DNA of 64,000 nucleotides from Candidatus Dechloromonas phosphorivorans (GCA_016714975.1 JADKBR010000007.1:1-64000); one strand, 5' to 3'; shown: positions 35,444 to 45,268, counted from the first letter of the stretch. Numbers and translations are program-made. The notes: generated by a model from the sequence alone, not told the origin.

Positions 35444-38400
35444 ATGCAGACCGCGACGCTGATCCAGAAGCCGCCCCGCCAGGCACCCGGCGCGCACCAT
35501 GCGCGCCAGCGCCGCAGCAGCGAGCCGCGTCGCACCGTCACGCCCGGCCCGGCCCGACAGGGACAGACCGCCAGCGGCAGCCCGGTGGCGCAGGCGCTGC
35601 GGCCGCAACTCAGGCTCGGCCGGGCTAACGATGAGACGGAACAGCAGGCCGACCGCATCGCCGAGCGCGTCAGCAAGGCGCCGGCGGCGGGCAGTACCCC
35701 GCCGGCACCGCCAGCGGCGAGTGCCGCCGCCGTCCGCCGGGCGCTGACCGCCGGTGGCAGCGGCCCGACCGAGGCGGCGAACGAAGACGCGCTGCTGCCG
35801 GAAACGATCGAGGAGCGTCTGCTGGCGCTGCAGGCAGGCGGCCAGCCGCTGCCGGAGGCGACGCGCCGGGACATGGAAGCACGCCTCGGCATGAACCTGG
35901 CGAGCGTGCGCATCCACACGGACGGTGAGGCGGCGCAGCTCAACGAAGCCGTCGGCGCGGACGCCTTTGCGCTCGGCGAGCACATCGCCTTCAATCACGG
36001 GCGCTTTGCGCCGGCCGAGCCAGCCGGCCGCCACCTGCTGGCACACGAGCTGGCGCACGTCGCGCAATACCGGCAGCAGGCCGGCGCCATCGAACAGACG
36101 CCCGTGCGGCGCGGCTTCTGGGGCGATATCTACGATTCGGTGGCCGACACCCTCGGTGACATCGCCGACTGGGCGTGGGACAAGGTGCAGGAGCTCGGCT
36201 GGCGGCTGGTGCGCTCGATCTCGCCGGAGCTCGAGCGGACGCTGCGCGCGATCCTCGACGAAGGCATCCTGGCCTGGCTGGGCCGCCAGGTGGCGCGCGC
36301 CTGGGACGCCTACATCGGCACCCTGCGCGCGCTGGTACCATTCGACGGTCCGCGGCAACTCATCGACCTCTTCGCCGGCATGGTTGAACGTGCGGCGGCG
36401 ATCGTCTCGGCGTTGGCGTCGGGCGATTGTGCGCCGCTGATGGCGGCGATCGATTCGTTGAAGACCTTCGTCGTAGACACTGTCGGCGTCGCCTGGGACC
36501 GGCTCACCGAATTCCTGCAGCCAATCGGCAACTTCTTCAGCGAGCTATGGGACAATTTCGGAGCCCCCGCCGTGCGCTGGCTGCAGGATTTCGGTGGCGC
36601 CGTCTGGGAAGGGATCCAGGAACTCGGCCGACGGTTCTGGGAGTGGATCAGGCCGGTACGCGAGGCCGCCGAGCGGGTGTGGAACTGGTTCAAGGATCTG
36701 CTCTTCGGCTCCTCCGAGGGCGACGACAGCGGTGCCAGCCAGGGCGGCGTGCTCGGCTGGATCAGCCGCAAGGCGGGCGAGGCCTGGGACTGGGTCAAGG
36801 AACAGACGCGCCCGGTGTGGCAGCCAGTGGCCGAGTTTGCCGGCCAGGTCGCCGAACTGATCCCCCCGGCGTTCGTCCGCGAAATGGGCGAACACGCGCA
36901 GCAGCTCTCGGCCGATCTCGACGCCGCCGGCGGTGGCATGGAAGGCGGCGACGGCGTGCCGCAGAACCGCGACACCCTGGCGTCAGTACTGCCTTCGGTG
37001 GAAAACATCATCGCGACCGTGCGGCGGATCATCGTCGGTGCCGGTGAGTGGATCTCCAGCCGCATCGGCGACATCGCCGGCGCGATCAGCGGACTGATCG
37101 GCCGCCTCGAGGCAAACACCCTGCTCTCCTGGCTGGGCGCAGCCTTCGGCTGGCTTTCCGAACTCGTCGGGTCGCTGGCGGGCTGGGCGCGCGAGCATGT
37201 CAGCGGGCTCTTCAACTGGCTGGTGCAGGGATTCGACGCGCTGACGCCGTTCATCCAGCTGGTCCTGGAAACCGTGCGCAAGGTCATCACCATCGCCGGC
37301 GACCTGCTGCAACTTCCCCTGCTGATCCTCAATTCGATCTGGCAGCGGGTACCGGCGTGCATCCGCGAGCCAATCGAGAACTTCATCCGCAACCAGATCC
37401 TTGCCCGCATCCCCGTCTTTGGACAGTTCTTCAGCGATCCCGAACTCTGGCCGCGTGTGCAGCAGACGGCGCTGGCGATCCTGCGGCGGATTTTCGTCGA
37501 CGGCGACATCGCTGGCGCCGCCTGGCTCTTCTTCCAGTCGATCCTGCGCATCCTCGGTTTGCCACCGGAACTCGTCGTTCAGGTGCTGGCCAAGGCGGCG
37601 GCAGCGATCGGCGACATCCTGACCAATCCGATCGGCTTCCTGATCAACCTGCTGCGCGCCATGGGCGCCGGCATGATGGGCTTCTTCAGCCGCATCGGCA
37701 CCCACCTGCTGACCGGCTTCACCGGCTGGCTGTTCGGCGCGGTGCGCGAAGCCGGCATCACCCCGCCGGCGGACTTTTCGCTGCGTTCGGTCCTCGGCTT
37801 CGTCCTCGAAGTGCTCGGCGTGACGGTGGACCACATCTTCGAGCGGCTGTCCACGCGTCTCGGCCCGGAAGTCGTCGCCCGCCTGCGCAGCATGCTCGAC
37901 ATCGCCACCGGCGTCTGGGGCTTCGTTGCGACGCTGGTCAACGAAGGTCCGGCCGGTCTCTGGCGCGAGCTCAGCGAACGCCTGTCCACCCTCTGGGACA
38001 GTGTCGTCGAAGGCGTCGTCGGCTTCATCACCGAACGGGTGATCGGCTGGGCTTCGCGCTGGCTGCTTTCACTGCTCGACGTCACCGGCATAATGCCGGT
38101 GATCAACACGCTGATCGCCATCTATCGCGCCATCGAGTCGTTCATGGAGTACCTGCGCGAACTGCTGGAGATCGTCTCGCGCGTGCTCGACGGCGTCATC
38201 GGCATCGCTCGCGGCGCGATCGACGAGGGCGCCGCCTTCCTTGAAGACGCCATGGCCGGAGCGCTGCCCGTTGCCATCGGCTTCCTCGCCAACCAGGCCG
38301 GACTCGGCCGACTGTCGGCGCGGCTACGCGAGATCCTGGGCGGGCTGCGCGAACGCGTTGACCTTGCGATCGACTGGCTGATCGACCGCGCCCTGCGTCT

Positions 38401-39511
38401 CGGCCGCGCCGTCCTCGACCTCGTGCGCCGCGGTGCCGCCACCGTGCGCCGGGGTGTCAGCCGGCTGCGCGAATGGTGGCGCGCACGGCACGGCTTCCGT
38501 GCCGCCGACGGCGAGGAGCACAGCGTCTACATCCAGGGCAGCGGCCGCTCGGCGCAGATCATGGTCGCCAGCGACCCGACCCCGTACGCGACCTTCATCC
38601 GCAACACGACGGTGCCAGCCAACAAGCGCGCCGACAAGGAACGCGCCGCCGACATCGCGCAGCGACTCGACGACGCCATCGATGCCGCCGCCCGTTCACC
38701 GGTCGGGGCGCCGACCACGGCAGCCGCCGCTCCCGGCGCGCCAGCGGCCGCCGATCACGCCACGATCATCGACGGGCTGATGGGCGAACTGGCCGAAGCA
38801 ACGGCCAGCTTCATGCCCACCGGCGGCGCCAACCCGCCGGCAACGCCGCCGGTGTACGGCAACGCCAACAGCGCCGGCTACGGCAGCAGCGCCACCGTCC
38901 TGCGCCTGACCAGCAACCGGAATTTCCGCGGCAGCGCGCCGAGCCGTTCGCTGCACACCCCGGCCTACACCCGCCTCAACCAGCGCCGCTCGCGCATCGG
39001 CGCCAGTGGCAGCTACTATGTCCTTGGGCACCTGCTCAACCACAACCTCGGGGGCCCCGGCGACACCTGGCGCAACCTGACACCGCTGTCGCAGGGGGCC
39101 AACAACCGGCGCGGCGACTCGATGCTGCATGGCTTCGAGAAGCTGGTCAAGGACTCGGTGGACGCCACCCGCCCGGCCGACCGCAAGGTCGTCAACTTCA
39201 TCGTCACCGCCAGCTACACCATGCCGACACGTGCCGGCGACGCCCAGGAAGCCCTGGCCAATGCGCGTGCCGCGACGACTGCCAGCGAAAGGAGCCGGTG
39301 GCTGGCGGTCAGGGAAGTCGTGCAGGAAGAAGCCACGGTGCCGCGCACCGTCAGCCTGAATGCCTATGCCCTCAATCCGGATGGTGGCCGCGGCGAACGG
39401 ATTGGCTCGGGCGACGACGTCGAGAACATCCCAAGCGCTGAGCAGGATATAGACCAGTACGGCGTCACCCCGCGCCCGGGAATCATCGAGGAGCATCGCA
39501 GTGAGCTCTGA
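35444..39511 (+). CDS. Giant DUF4157 protein with nuclease-like C-terminus (candidate eCIS toxin)
   Basis: The 1355-residue product starts with a disordered basic segment, then DUF4157 (ARLGMNLASVRIHTD, HLLAHELAHVAQYR with HELAH 201-205). Residues about 220-1050 are long amphipathic, Trp-rich helices (WAWDKVQELGWRLVRSIS) that could insert in membrane or span the tube. The C-terminus around residues 1195-1210 has GHLLNHNLGGPGD and NLTPLSQGANNRRG, which resembles DNA/RNA non-specific endonuclease-type or related nuclease domains. This toxin-like layout and the overlapping small gene downstream suggest cargo. The helical part might also act as tape measure, since no other is present. Confidence 0.8.
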   Translation: MQTATLIQKPPRQAPGAHHARQRRSSEPRRTVTPGPARQGQTASGSPVAQALRPQLRLGRANDETEQQADRIAERVSKAPAAGSTPPAPPAASAAAVRRALTAGGSGPTEAANEDALLPETIEERLLALQAGGQPLPEATRRDMEARLGMNLASVRIHTDGEAAQLNEAVGADAFALGEHIAFNHGRFAPAEPAGRHLLAHELAHVAQYRQQAGAIEQTPVRRGFWGDIYDSVADTLGDIADWAWDKVQELGWRLVRSISPELERTLRAILDEGILAWLGRQVARAWDAYIGTLRALVPFDGPRQLIDLFAGMVERAAAIVSALASGDCAPLMAAIDSLKTFVVDTVGVAWDRLTEFLQPIGNFFSELWDNFGAPAVRWLQDFGGAVWEGIQELGRRFWEWIRPVREAAERVWNWFKDLLFGSSEGDDSGASQGGVLGWISRKAGEAWDWVKEQTRPVWQPVAEFAGQVAELIPPAFVREMGEHAQQLSADLDAAGGGMEGGDGVPQNRDTLASVLPSVENIIATVRRIIVGAGEWISSRIGDIAGAISGLIGRLEANTLLSWLGAAFGWLSELVGSLAGWAREHVSGLFNWLVQGFDALTPFIQLVLETVRKVITIAGDLLQLPLLILNSIWQRVPACIREPIENFIRNQILARIPVFGQFFSDPELWPRVQQTALAILRRIFVDGDIAGAAWLFFQSILRILGLPPELVVQVLAKAAAAIGDILTNPIGFLINLLRAMGAGMMGFFSRIGTHLLTGFTGWLFGAVREAGITPPADFSLRSVLGFVLEVLGVTVDHIFERLSTRLGPEVVARLRSMLDIATGVWGFVATLVNEGPAGLWRELSERLSTLWDSVVEGVVGFITERVIGWASRWLLSLLDVTGIMPVINTLIAIYRAIESFMEYLRELLEIVSRVLDGVIGIARGAIDEGAAFLEDAMAGALPVAIGFLANQAGLGRLSARLREILGGLRERVDLAIDWLIDRALRLGRAVLDLVRRGAATVRRGVSRLREWWRARHGFRAADGEEHSVYIQGSGRSAQIMVASDPTPYATFIRNTTVPANKRADKERAADIAQRLDDAIDAAARSPVGAPTTAAAAPGAPAAADHATIIDGLMGELAEATASFMPTGGANPPATPPVYGNANSAGYGSSATVLRLTSNRNFRGSAPSRSLHTPAYTRLNQRRSRIGASGSYYVLGHLLNHNLGGPGDTWRNLTPLSQGANNRRGDSMLHGFEKLVKDSVDATRPADRKVVNFIVTASYTMPTRAGDAQEALANARAATTASERSRWLAVREVVQEEATVPRTVSLNAYALNPDGGRGERIGSGDDVENIPSAEQDIDQYGVTPRPGIIEEHRSEL

Positions 39512-39902
39512 GAACCGCGAACCGGATATCCCCGCGCAACTCGCCAGACCACTGAGCGAACCCTTCGCTTTCGCGCTGCTGACCTGGCCGGCGGCGGCAG
39601 CCGCCATGCACTGGTCGTCTGCTGACGATCTCGCCTGGCGCGTCGCTGCCCTGCTCTGGCTCGCGCTGTTCCACTTCGCGGCCTACGGTCGCGGCCGCGG
39701 TGCGGCTTTCGGCAACACGATGCTGCTGATGAGTGGCGTCGTCGCGTGGGCCTGGGGGAGCTTCCCCGAGGGATCGACCCTGGCTGCCTTCCCGGTCCTG
39801 CTGATTGGTCTGCATGGCGCACAGCGCGCGCTGCTGCGGCGCCAGCACGCAGCCATCGGGACGCTGCACGCGGCGGTCGAGGACGCCGGACCCAGCGCTT
39901 GA
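39501..39902 (+). CDS. Small membrane protein overlapping the giant DUF4157 gene (candidate immunity or accessory protein)
   Basis: The 133-residue product starts at a GTG inside the end of the giant gene, with GAGGAG at the right distance. It has about three hydrophobic segments (PFAFALLTWPAAAAAMHW, VAALLWLALFHFAAYG, FGNTMLLMSGVVAWAWGSF). Position and coupling fit an immunity or accessory protein for the upstream toxin-like product, or a holin-like release protein. I recognise no family. A membrane immunity protein would be odd for a purely nuclease toxin and would fit a membrane-acting helical region better. Confidence 0.55.
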   Translation: MSSENREPDIPAQLARPLSEPFAFALLTWPAAAAAMHWSSADDLAWRVAALLWLALFHFAAYGRGRGAAFGNTMLLMSGVVAWAWGSFPEGSTLAAFPVLLIGLHGAQRALLRRQHAAIGTLHAAVEDAGPSA

Positions 39903-40040
39903 GGGCCAGCTGCAGCCACCGGCAATGATCACGGCCCGCGCCCGTTGCCCGCCGTGTCATCGGGGCGTGGCAGCGTCCAGCGAAGGCCCTGCCATCGAGA
40001 AGAAGATGCAGGCGCGCCAACGCCAGGGCTGCCAGCTTGG

Positions 40041-40046
40041 TACAAT
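40041..40046 (+). promoter_or_regulatory. Probable -10 element upstream of the DUF2863/biotin genes
   Basis: TACAAT lies 31 bases before the ATG at 40078 and is one mismatch from TATAAT. A matching -35 is weak. This is the only promoter-like site between the eCIS end and the bio genes. Confidence 0.35.
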
Positions 40047-40077
40047 GCCGGATTGACCGTCCCGCAGGCGCCCGCAC

Positions 40078-41253
40078 ATGAAACGTAACCGCTTCTCTTC
40101 CCGCAAACGCATCTCGGCCGACGCGACCGAGCTGAGCCGTCTGGCCATCGGGCTCGCCGAATCCGGCAGCAAGATGGAGGACCAGTTCTGGCAGGGTCGT
40201 CTGGTTGAACTCATCAATCGGCTGTTCCAGGATGGCACCGAGGATGACTTCAGCAGCGCACTGGACCGCCTGTTCGACGCGCATCCGATGGCGCATGACG
40301 ATCTCGCCGACATCATCGAGGCGAATGCCGAGTCCACCGTGATCACGCAAAGCGGGCAGACCTTCGACATTCTGCTGATTGCAACGCCGGTCCTGGCCTG
40401 GTCCCGCTTTTCAATCCCGGTGTCGGCGATCCCGAAAAGCACCCTGCAGACGCTCAAAGTCCATCTCGGCGCACACGTATTCGCGGCCGGCGTGCGCCTG
40501 TCGCTTGCCGACTACCTGTACAGCCCGGATCAACTGCCACACAGCTTTGTCGATACCTGGCAACTGATGCGGCAACTGGGAACAGCCGCGCTGGCCGGAA
40601 CCGATCTGAGCATCGACGCTTCCGCCATGCCCGAGACCAATCGTTTCCTGTCCGACACGCGCTACCTCGTCGGTGCCATCGCCGTGCCGCATTGTGCGCC
40701 CATCTTCCACTGGAACGAGGCGGACAAGAGCACCCGTGAGACGGTGCTCAAGGAGTGGCTGAGGCAGGGCGGGCCCTGCTTCGAGGCATTGCTCACCGGC
40801 TGTTCGTATCAACCCCTGCTGGCTGACGCCTACCATGCCGCGTGCCGGGCGGCAGACAGCGCGTCGCGCCCGTACTCGCTGAATGCCTCGGTGGCATTCC
40901 TGCAGAGCGCACTCGGACTGGCACCGGAAAGCCTGCGCGCGGTGATCGGCGCCTTCCACGACCAGCGGCTCGAGGAATACCGGATCGGTTTCGGCCCACG
41001 CGATGGCGATCTGATCTTTCATGGTGTCGTCTGGCCCTTGCTTGGCATCGAGGATGAGACCACCGATATCACCAGCGAGATCGAGGCGGCCCTGCGCAAA
41101 GCCGGCATCAAGGAAGTGCTTGTCCTCGACCAGCAGTTCCCCTACGAGTTCTGTGACGACTGCGGCGCGCCGCTTTATCCCAATAGCGAAGGCGATACGG
41201 TGCACGCCGAGATGCCGGAGCAGAACAACGCGCCATCGCAAACGCTGCACTGA
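40078..41253 (+). CDS. DUF2863 family protein
   Basis: The 391-residue product belongs to DUF2863, a family largely restricted to betaproteobacteria. It has the typical start KRNRFSSRKRISADATELSR, the internal LIATPVLAWSRFSIPVSAIP and a C-terminal CDDCGAPLYPN cysteine pair that may bind metal. No function has been assigned to the family. It lies 20 bases upstream of bioA in the same direction and may share its transcript. It is a useful lineage marker. Confidence 0.85.
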   Translation: MKRNRFSSRKRISADATELSRLAIGLAESGSKMEDQFWQGRLVELINRLFQDGTEDDFSSALDRLFDAHPMAHDDLADIIEANAESTVITQSGQTFDILLIATPVLAWSRFSIPVSAIPKSTLQTLKVHLGAHVFAAGVRLSLADYLYSPDQLPHSFVDTWQLMRQLGTAALAGTDLSIDASAMPETNRFLSDTRYLVGAIAVPHCAPIFHWNEADKSTRETVLKEWLRQGGPCFEALLTGCSYQPLLADAYHAACRAADSASRPYSLNASVAFLQSALGLAPESLRAVIGAFHDQRLEEYRIGFGPRDGDLIFHGVVWPLLGIEDETTDITSEIEAALRKAGIKEVLVLDQQFPYEFCDDCGAPLYPNSEGDTVHAEMPEQNNAPSQTLH

Positions 41254-41273
41254 AGCGCCGCCCACCATCGATC

Positions 41274-42605
41274 ATGAGCAATAGCGATTTGCTGCAACGC
41301 AGCCTGGCTGCGGTCTGGCACCCCTGTACACAGATGAAGCAGCACGCGGCGGCGGTCGAGGGCCTGCCGCTGGTGCCGATCGCCCGTGGCAACGGTGTCT
41401 GGCTGTACGACTTCGATGGCCGGCGTTACCTGGACGGCATCAGCTCCTGGTGGGTCAACCTGTTCGGCCACTGCAACCCGCGAATCAATGCAGCGCTGCG
41501 CGAGCAACTCGAGGAACTGGAGCACGTCATCCTCGCCGGCTTCACGCATCGGCCGGTGATCGAGCTGTCCGAACGCCTGTCGGCGCTCACCGGCGGCGAA
41601 CTCGGGCATTGCTTCTACGCTTCCGACGGCGCGTCGGCGACCGAAATCGCGCTCAAGATGTCCTTCCATTCCTGGCAGAACCGCGGTCGCCGGGAGAAGC
41701 AGGAATTCCTCTGCCTGGCCGGCAGTTATCACGGCGAGACCGTCGGTGCGCTGGCGGTCACCGATGTGGCGCTGTTCAAGGACGCCTACGCGCCACTGAT
41801 TCGCCCGGCCAGCACCGTCGCCAGCCCGGATGCACGGCTGGCGGAAGCAGGCGAAAGCGCCGTCGACGTCGCCCGCCGCGCTGCCGCGGCACTCGAAAGC
41901 CATCTCGAGCGCCATCACGAGCGCCTTGCGGCACTGATCGTCGAGCCCCTGATCCAGTGTGCCAGCGGCATGGCAATGTACGATCCGGAATACCTGCGCC
42001 TGGCCCGCAGCCTCTGCGACCGCTACGAGGTGCATCTGATCTGCGACGAGATCGCCGTCGGCTGCGGCCGCACCGGCAGCTTCTTCGCCCATCAGCAGGC
42101 GGCGATCACGCCGGACTTCCTTTGCCTGTCGAAAGGCATCTCCGGCGGCTATCTGCCGCTGTCGATCGTGATGACCACCGACGCGGTCTATGCCGATTTC
42201 TACCACGACGCCACCAGCCGCGGCTTTCTCCACTCGCACTCCTACACCGGCAACGCGCTGGCCTGCCGCGCAGCCCTGGCAACCCTTGACATCTTCGCCG
42301 AGGATCAGGTGATCGAGAACAACCGCGGCCTCGCCGAGTACCTCGGTGATTGCCTGCAGCCCCTGGCCGGGCACCCGCGGGTGCGCCATCTGCGCCAGCG
42401 AGGGATGATTGCCGCCTTCGACGTCGTCAGCGACGACCCGCAGTTTTCCCGGCGCTTTTACCGGCACGCGCTGGCCAACGAGATCCTGCTGCGGCCGATC
42501 GGCAACACGGTCTATTTCATGCCGCCCTACGTCATCGGCCGCGAAGAATGCGAGTTTCTCGTCGCGCGCGCGACGGCCGCGCTGGAGGCTGCGCTGCGCT
42601 CATGA
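41274..42605 (+). CDS. bioA: Adenosylmethionine-8-amino-7-oxononanoate aminotransferase
   Basis: This PLP enzyme converts KAPA to DAPA using S-adenosylmethionine as amino donor in biotin synthesis. The 443-residue product has the BioA start VWHPCTQMKQH, the substrate-pocket SSWWVNLFGH, YHGETVGALAV, the PLP aspartate in CDEIAVGCGRTG and the PLP lysine in CLSKGISGGYLPL (about residue 285). Length is normal. It starts the bioA-F-H-C-D order; bioF overlaps its end by four bases. Confidence 0.95.
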   Translation: MSNSDLLQRSLAAVWHPCTQMKQHAAAVEGLPLVPIARGNGVWLYDFDGRRYLDGISSWWVNLFGHCNPRINAALREQLEELEHVILAGFTHRPVIELSERLSALTGGELGHCFYASDGASATEIALKMSFHSWQNRGRREKQEFLCLAGSYHGETVGALAVTDVALFKDAYAPLIRPASTVASPDARLAEAGESAVDVARRAAAALESHLERHHERLAALIVEPLIQCASGMAMYDPEYLRLARSLCDRYEVHLICDEIAVGCGRTGSFFAHQQAAITPDFLCLSKGISGGYLPLSIVMTTDAVYADFYHDATSRGFLHSHSYTGNALACRAALATLDIFAEDQVIENNRGLAEYLGDCLQPLAGHPRVRHLRQRGMIAAFDVVSDDPQFSRRFYRHALANEILLRPIGNTVYFMPPYVIGREECEFLVARATAALEAALRS

Positions 42606-43756
42606 TCTGGGAAGAACTGCAAGGCGAACTCGACGCACTGCAGCGCGACGGCCTCAAACGCACCCGCCGGACCCTCGAACTCCCCTGTGGACCGCAAGCA
42701 CAGGTTGACGGCCAGCCGCTGATCAGCTTCTGCAGCAACGATTATCTCGGCCTGGCCAACGACCCGGCGCTGGTCGACGCGGCCTGTGCCGGCGCCCGCG
42801 TCTGGGGCGTCGGCAGCGGCGCCTCGCATCTGGTCAGCGGTCACCTCGGAGCGCACGCCGCGCTGGAGGAGAAGCTCGCCGAATTCACCGGCTTTGCGCG
42901 TGCCCTGCTCTTCTCCACCGGCTACCTGGCCAACCTTGGCATCGTTCCGGCACTGGTCGGCCGCAACGACGCCGTCTTCGCCGACCGCCTCAACCATGCT
43001 TCGCTGATCGACGCCGTGCAACTCTCGCGCGCCGACAGCCAGCGCTACCCGCACGCCGATCTCGCCACCCTCGAGCGCCTGCTCGCCACGAGCACCGCCC
43101 GGCGCAAGCTGATCCTCACCGATGCCGTGTTCAGCATGGACGGCGACCTCGCTCCCCTGCCCGGCCTGCTGGCGCTGGCCGAGCGCTTTGACGCCTGGCT
43201 GGTGGTCGACGACGCACATGGTTTCGGCGTGCTCGGGCGGCAGGGGCGCGGCAGCCTCGCGCACTTCAACCTGCCAGCGGCCGAGCGGCTGGTCTATATG
43301 GGCACTCTCGGCAAGGCCGCCGGTGCCGCCGGTGCTTTCGTCGCCGGCAGCGCAACAGTCATCGAGTGGCTGCAGCAGCGCGCCCGCAGCTATATCTTCA
43401 CCACCGCCAGCAGCCCGATCATCGCCTGCGCGCTGGCTTCCAGCCTTGACCTGATCGCGGCGGGTGACGCACGTCGGCAGCACCTGTGGCAACTCGTCGC
43501 CCAATTGCGCGACGGACTTGCGGACACGCGCTGGCGCCTGTTGCCTTCGCCAACGGCAATCCAGCCGGTGATCATCGGCGACAACCATGACACCTTGCGG
43601 ATCGCCGGCGCGCTTTACGCACGCGGCCTGTGGGTGCCGGCCATCCGTCCGCCGACGGTGCCAAAAGGAACGGCGCGCCTGCGCGTCTCACTGACCGCCG
43701 CGCACAGTGAAGCGCAGCTTGCCCGACTGGTCGACGCCCTGCGGGAGCTGGCATGA
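42602..43756 (+). CDS. bioF: 8-amino-7-oxononanoate synthase
   Basis: BioF condenses pimeloyl-ACP (or CoA) with alanine to give KAPA. The 384-residue product has the alpha-oxoamine synthase motifs ISFCSNDYLGLANDPALV, GVGSGASHLVSGH, the PLP aspartate in VVDDAHGFGVLG, and the PLP lysine in GTLGKAAGAAG (about residue 238). The start overlaps the bioA stop and its own end overlaps bioH, so the operon is translationally coupled. Confidence 0.95.
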   Translation: MIWEELQGELDALQRDGLKRTRRTLELPCGPQAQVDGQPLISFCSNDYLGLANDPALVDAACAGARVWGVGSGASHLVSGHLGAHAALEEKLAEFTGFARALLFSTGYLANLGIVPALVGRNDAVFADRLNHASLIDAVQLSRADSQRYPHADLATLERLLATSTARRKLILTDAVFSMDGDLAPLPGLLALAERFDAWLVVDDAHGFGVLGRQGRGSLAHFNLPAAERLVYMGTLGKAAGAAGAFVAGSATVIEWLQQRARSYIFTTASSPIIACALASSLDLIAAGDARRQHLWQLVAQLRDGLADTRWRLLPSPTAIQPVIIGDNHDTLRIAGALYARGLWVPAIRPPTVPKGTARLRVSLTAAHSEAQLARLVDALRELA

Positions 43757-44517
43757 CACGTATCGTCGGAGCGGGTCCGGACCTCGCGCTGATCCACGGC
43801 TGGGGGCTGGGCAGCAGCGTCTGGCAACCGCTGATCGCCGCCTTGTCGCGCACCTGGCGAGTCCATCTGGTCGATCTGCCCGGCTACGGCGATTCATCGG
43901 CCGGCAGCCCGGATTTCACCCAGGCGGCCCGGGATCTGATCGACGCCCTTCCGGATCCGGTCACCCTTTGCGGCTGGTCGCTCGGCGCGATGCTGGCAAT
44001 GCGCGCGGCCGTGCTGGCGCCGCAACGGGTTGCCGGCCTGCTGCTGGTTGGCGCCACTGCCAGTTTCACCCAGCGCGGCGACTGGTCTCCGGCGCAGACA
44101 CCGCAAGTGCTCGACAGCTTTTCAGACAGTCTGAAGCGTCAGCCGGAACAGACGCTGCAGCGCTTCGTCGCACTGCTTTGCCAGGGCGACCGGCAGGCGC
44201 GGGCGCTGACCCGTACCCTGCTCGCCTGCCTGCGCCGCCAGCCGGCGCCCGCGGTCGCCGCGCTGGGCCATGGCCTGGACTGGCTGCGGGAAGTCGATCT
44301 GCGTCCGCTGCTGCCGACGATGACGACGCGCAGCCTGCTGATCCACGGCGAGAATGACCGTCTGAACCCGGTCGCTGCGGCGCAATCCCTGTCAACCACC
44401 CTGCCCGATGCCCGCCTGGAGGTCTTCGCCGGTGCCGGGCACGCGCCTTTCCTGACCGACCCCGAACACTTCGTCCAGTTACTGGAGAATTTTTGCCATG
44501 CCCGACCTGCCACCTAG
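43753..44517 (+). CDS. bioH: Pimeloyl-ACP methyl ester carboxylesterase
   Basis: BioH removes the methyl group from pimeloyl-ACP methyl ester, ending the pimeloyl elongation. The 254-residue alpha/beta hydrolase starts with IHGWGLGSSVWQPLI, has the nucleophile in CGWSLGAM and the late catalytic residues in LIHGENDRLNP and AGHAPFLTDP. The order bioF-bioH-bioC supports the name over a general esterase. Its 3' end overlaps bioC by 20 bases. Confidence 0.93.
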   Translation: MTRIVGAGPDLALIHGWGLGSSVWQPLIAALSRTWRVHLVDLPGYGDSSAGSPDFTQAARDLIDALPDPVTLCGWSLGAMLAMRAAVLAPQRVAGLLLVGATASFTQRGDWSPAQTPQVLDSFSDSLKRQPEQTLQRFVALLCQGDRQARALTRTLLACLRRQPAPAVAALGHGLDWLREVDLRPLLPTMTTRSLLIHGENDRLNPVAAAQSLSTTLPDARLEVFAGAGHAPFLTDPEHFVQLLENFCHARPAT

Positions 44518-45268
44518 ACAGCGGGTGCGCGAGTCCTTTGAACGCGCTGCAGCCTCCTATGACGATGCCGCGGTCTTGCAGAGGCAGGTCTGCGAACATC
44601 TGCTGGCAGCATTCGATCCGTATCCCGAGCCGACCAGCATCCTCGACGCTGGCTGTGGCACCGGCTATGGCATCCGCCTGCTGCGTGGCCGCTGGCCGGC
44701 CGCCCGCATTACCGCGGTAGACTTCGCTCCGGCCATGCTTTCCCTGGCACGTCTCGACGCCGACCTCTGCCTGGCCGCCGACATCGAGGCGCTGCCCTGC
44801 CGGAACGCAACGTTCACCACCTGGTGGTCGAACCTGACCGTGCAGTGGTGCGATATCGACAAGGTCCTGCGCGAAGCGCAACGCGTCCTGCGCCCCGACG
44901 GACAACTGGCGTTGAGCACGCTCGGGCCCGAGACCTTCGGCGAACTGCGCGCGGCCTTCACCGGCATCGACGGCCACCGCCACACCCTGACTTTCAGTGA
45001 ACCGGCCGCGATCGAACAGGCCCTGCAGCGTGCCGGCTTCTCTGCCATCAGGCTGCTTCGCCAGACGATCAGCCTGCACTACCCCGACCTCAGGAACCTT
45101 CTACGTTCGATCAAGGACATCGGCGCCAACTCGGTCGGCGAAGGCGCGCGCAGCGGCCTGCTCGGGCGTCAGGCCTGGCAGCGCGTACAGGCGGCCTACG
45201 AAGCACACCGCACGCCCGCCGGCCTGCCCGCGCGTTACGACGTCATTCTGGCCTGCGCGCGCAAATGA
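44498..45268 (+). CDS. bioC: Malonyl-ACP O-methyltransferase
   Basis: BioC methylates malonyl-ACP to disguise it for fatty-acid synthesis, the first step of pimeloyl formation. The 256-residue product has the start VRESFERAAASYDDAAVLQR, the SAM motif ILDAGCGTGYGIRLL, DFAPAMLSLAR, and FTTWWSNLTVQWCDI, all typical of BioC. It overlaps bioH and bioD. With BioH the cluster uses the BioC-BioH pathway seen in E. coli. Confidence 0.93.
   Translation: MPDLPPRQRVRESFERAAASYDDAAVLQRQVCEHLLAAFDPYPEPTSILDAGCGTGYGIRLLRGRWPAARITAVDFAPAMLSLARLDADLCLAADIEALPCRNATFTTWWSNLTVQWCDIDKVLREAQRVLRPDGQLALSTLGPETFGELRAAFTGIDGHRHTLTFSEPAAIEQALQRAGFSAIRLLRQTISLHYPDLRNLLRSIKDIGANSVGEGARSGLLGRQAWQRVQAAYEAHRTPAGLPARYDVILACARK

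Noticed and set aside
13600..39902. Prophage or R-type tailocin
   Set aside because: AAA+ ATPase, DUF4255, DUF6519 and DUF4157 genes are present while capsid, terminase, portal, integrase and lysis genes are not.
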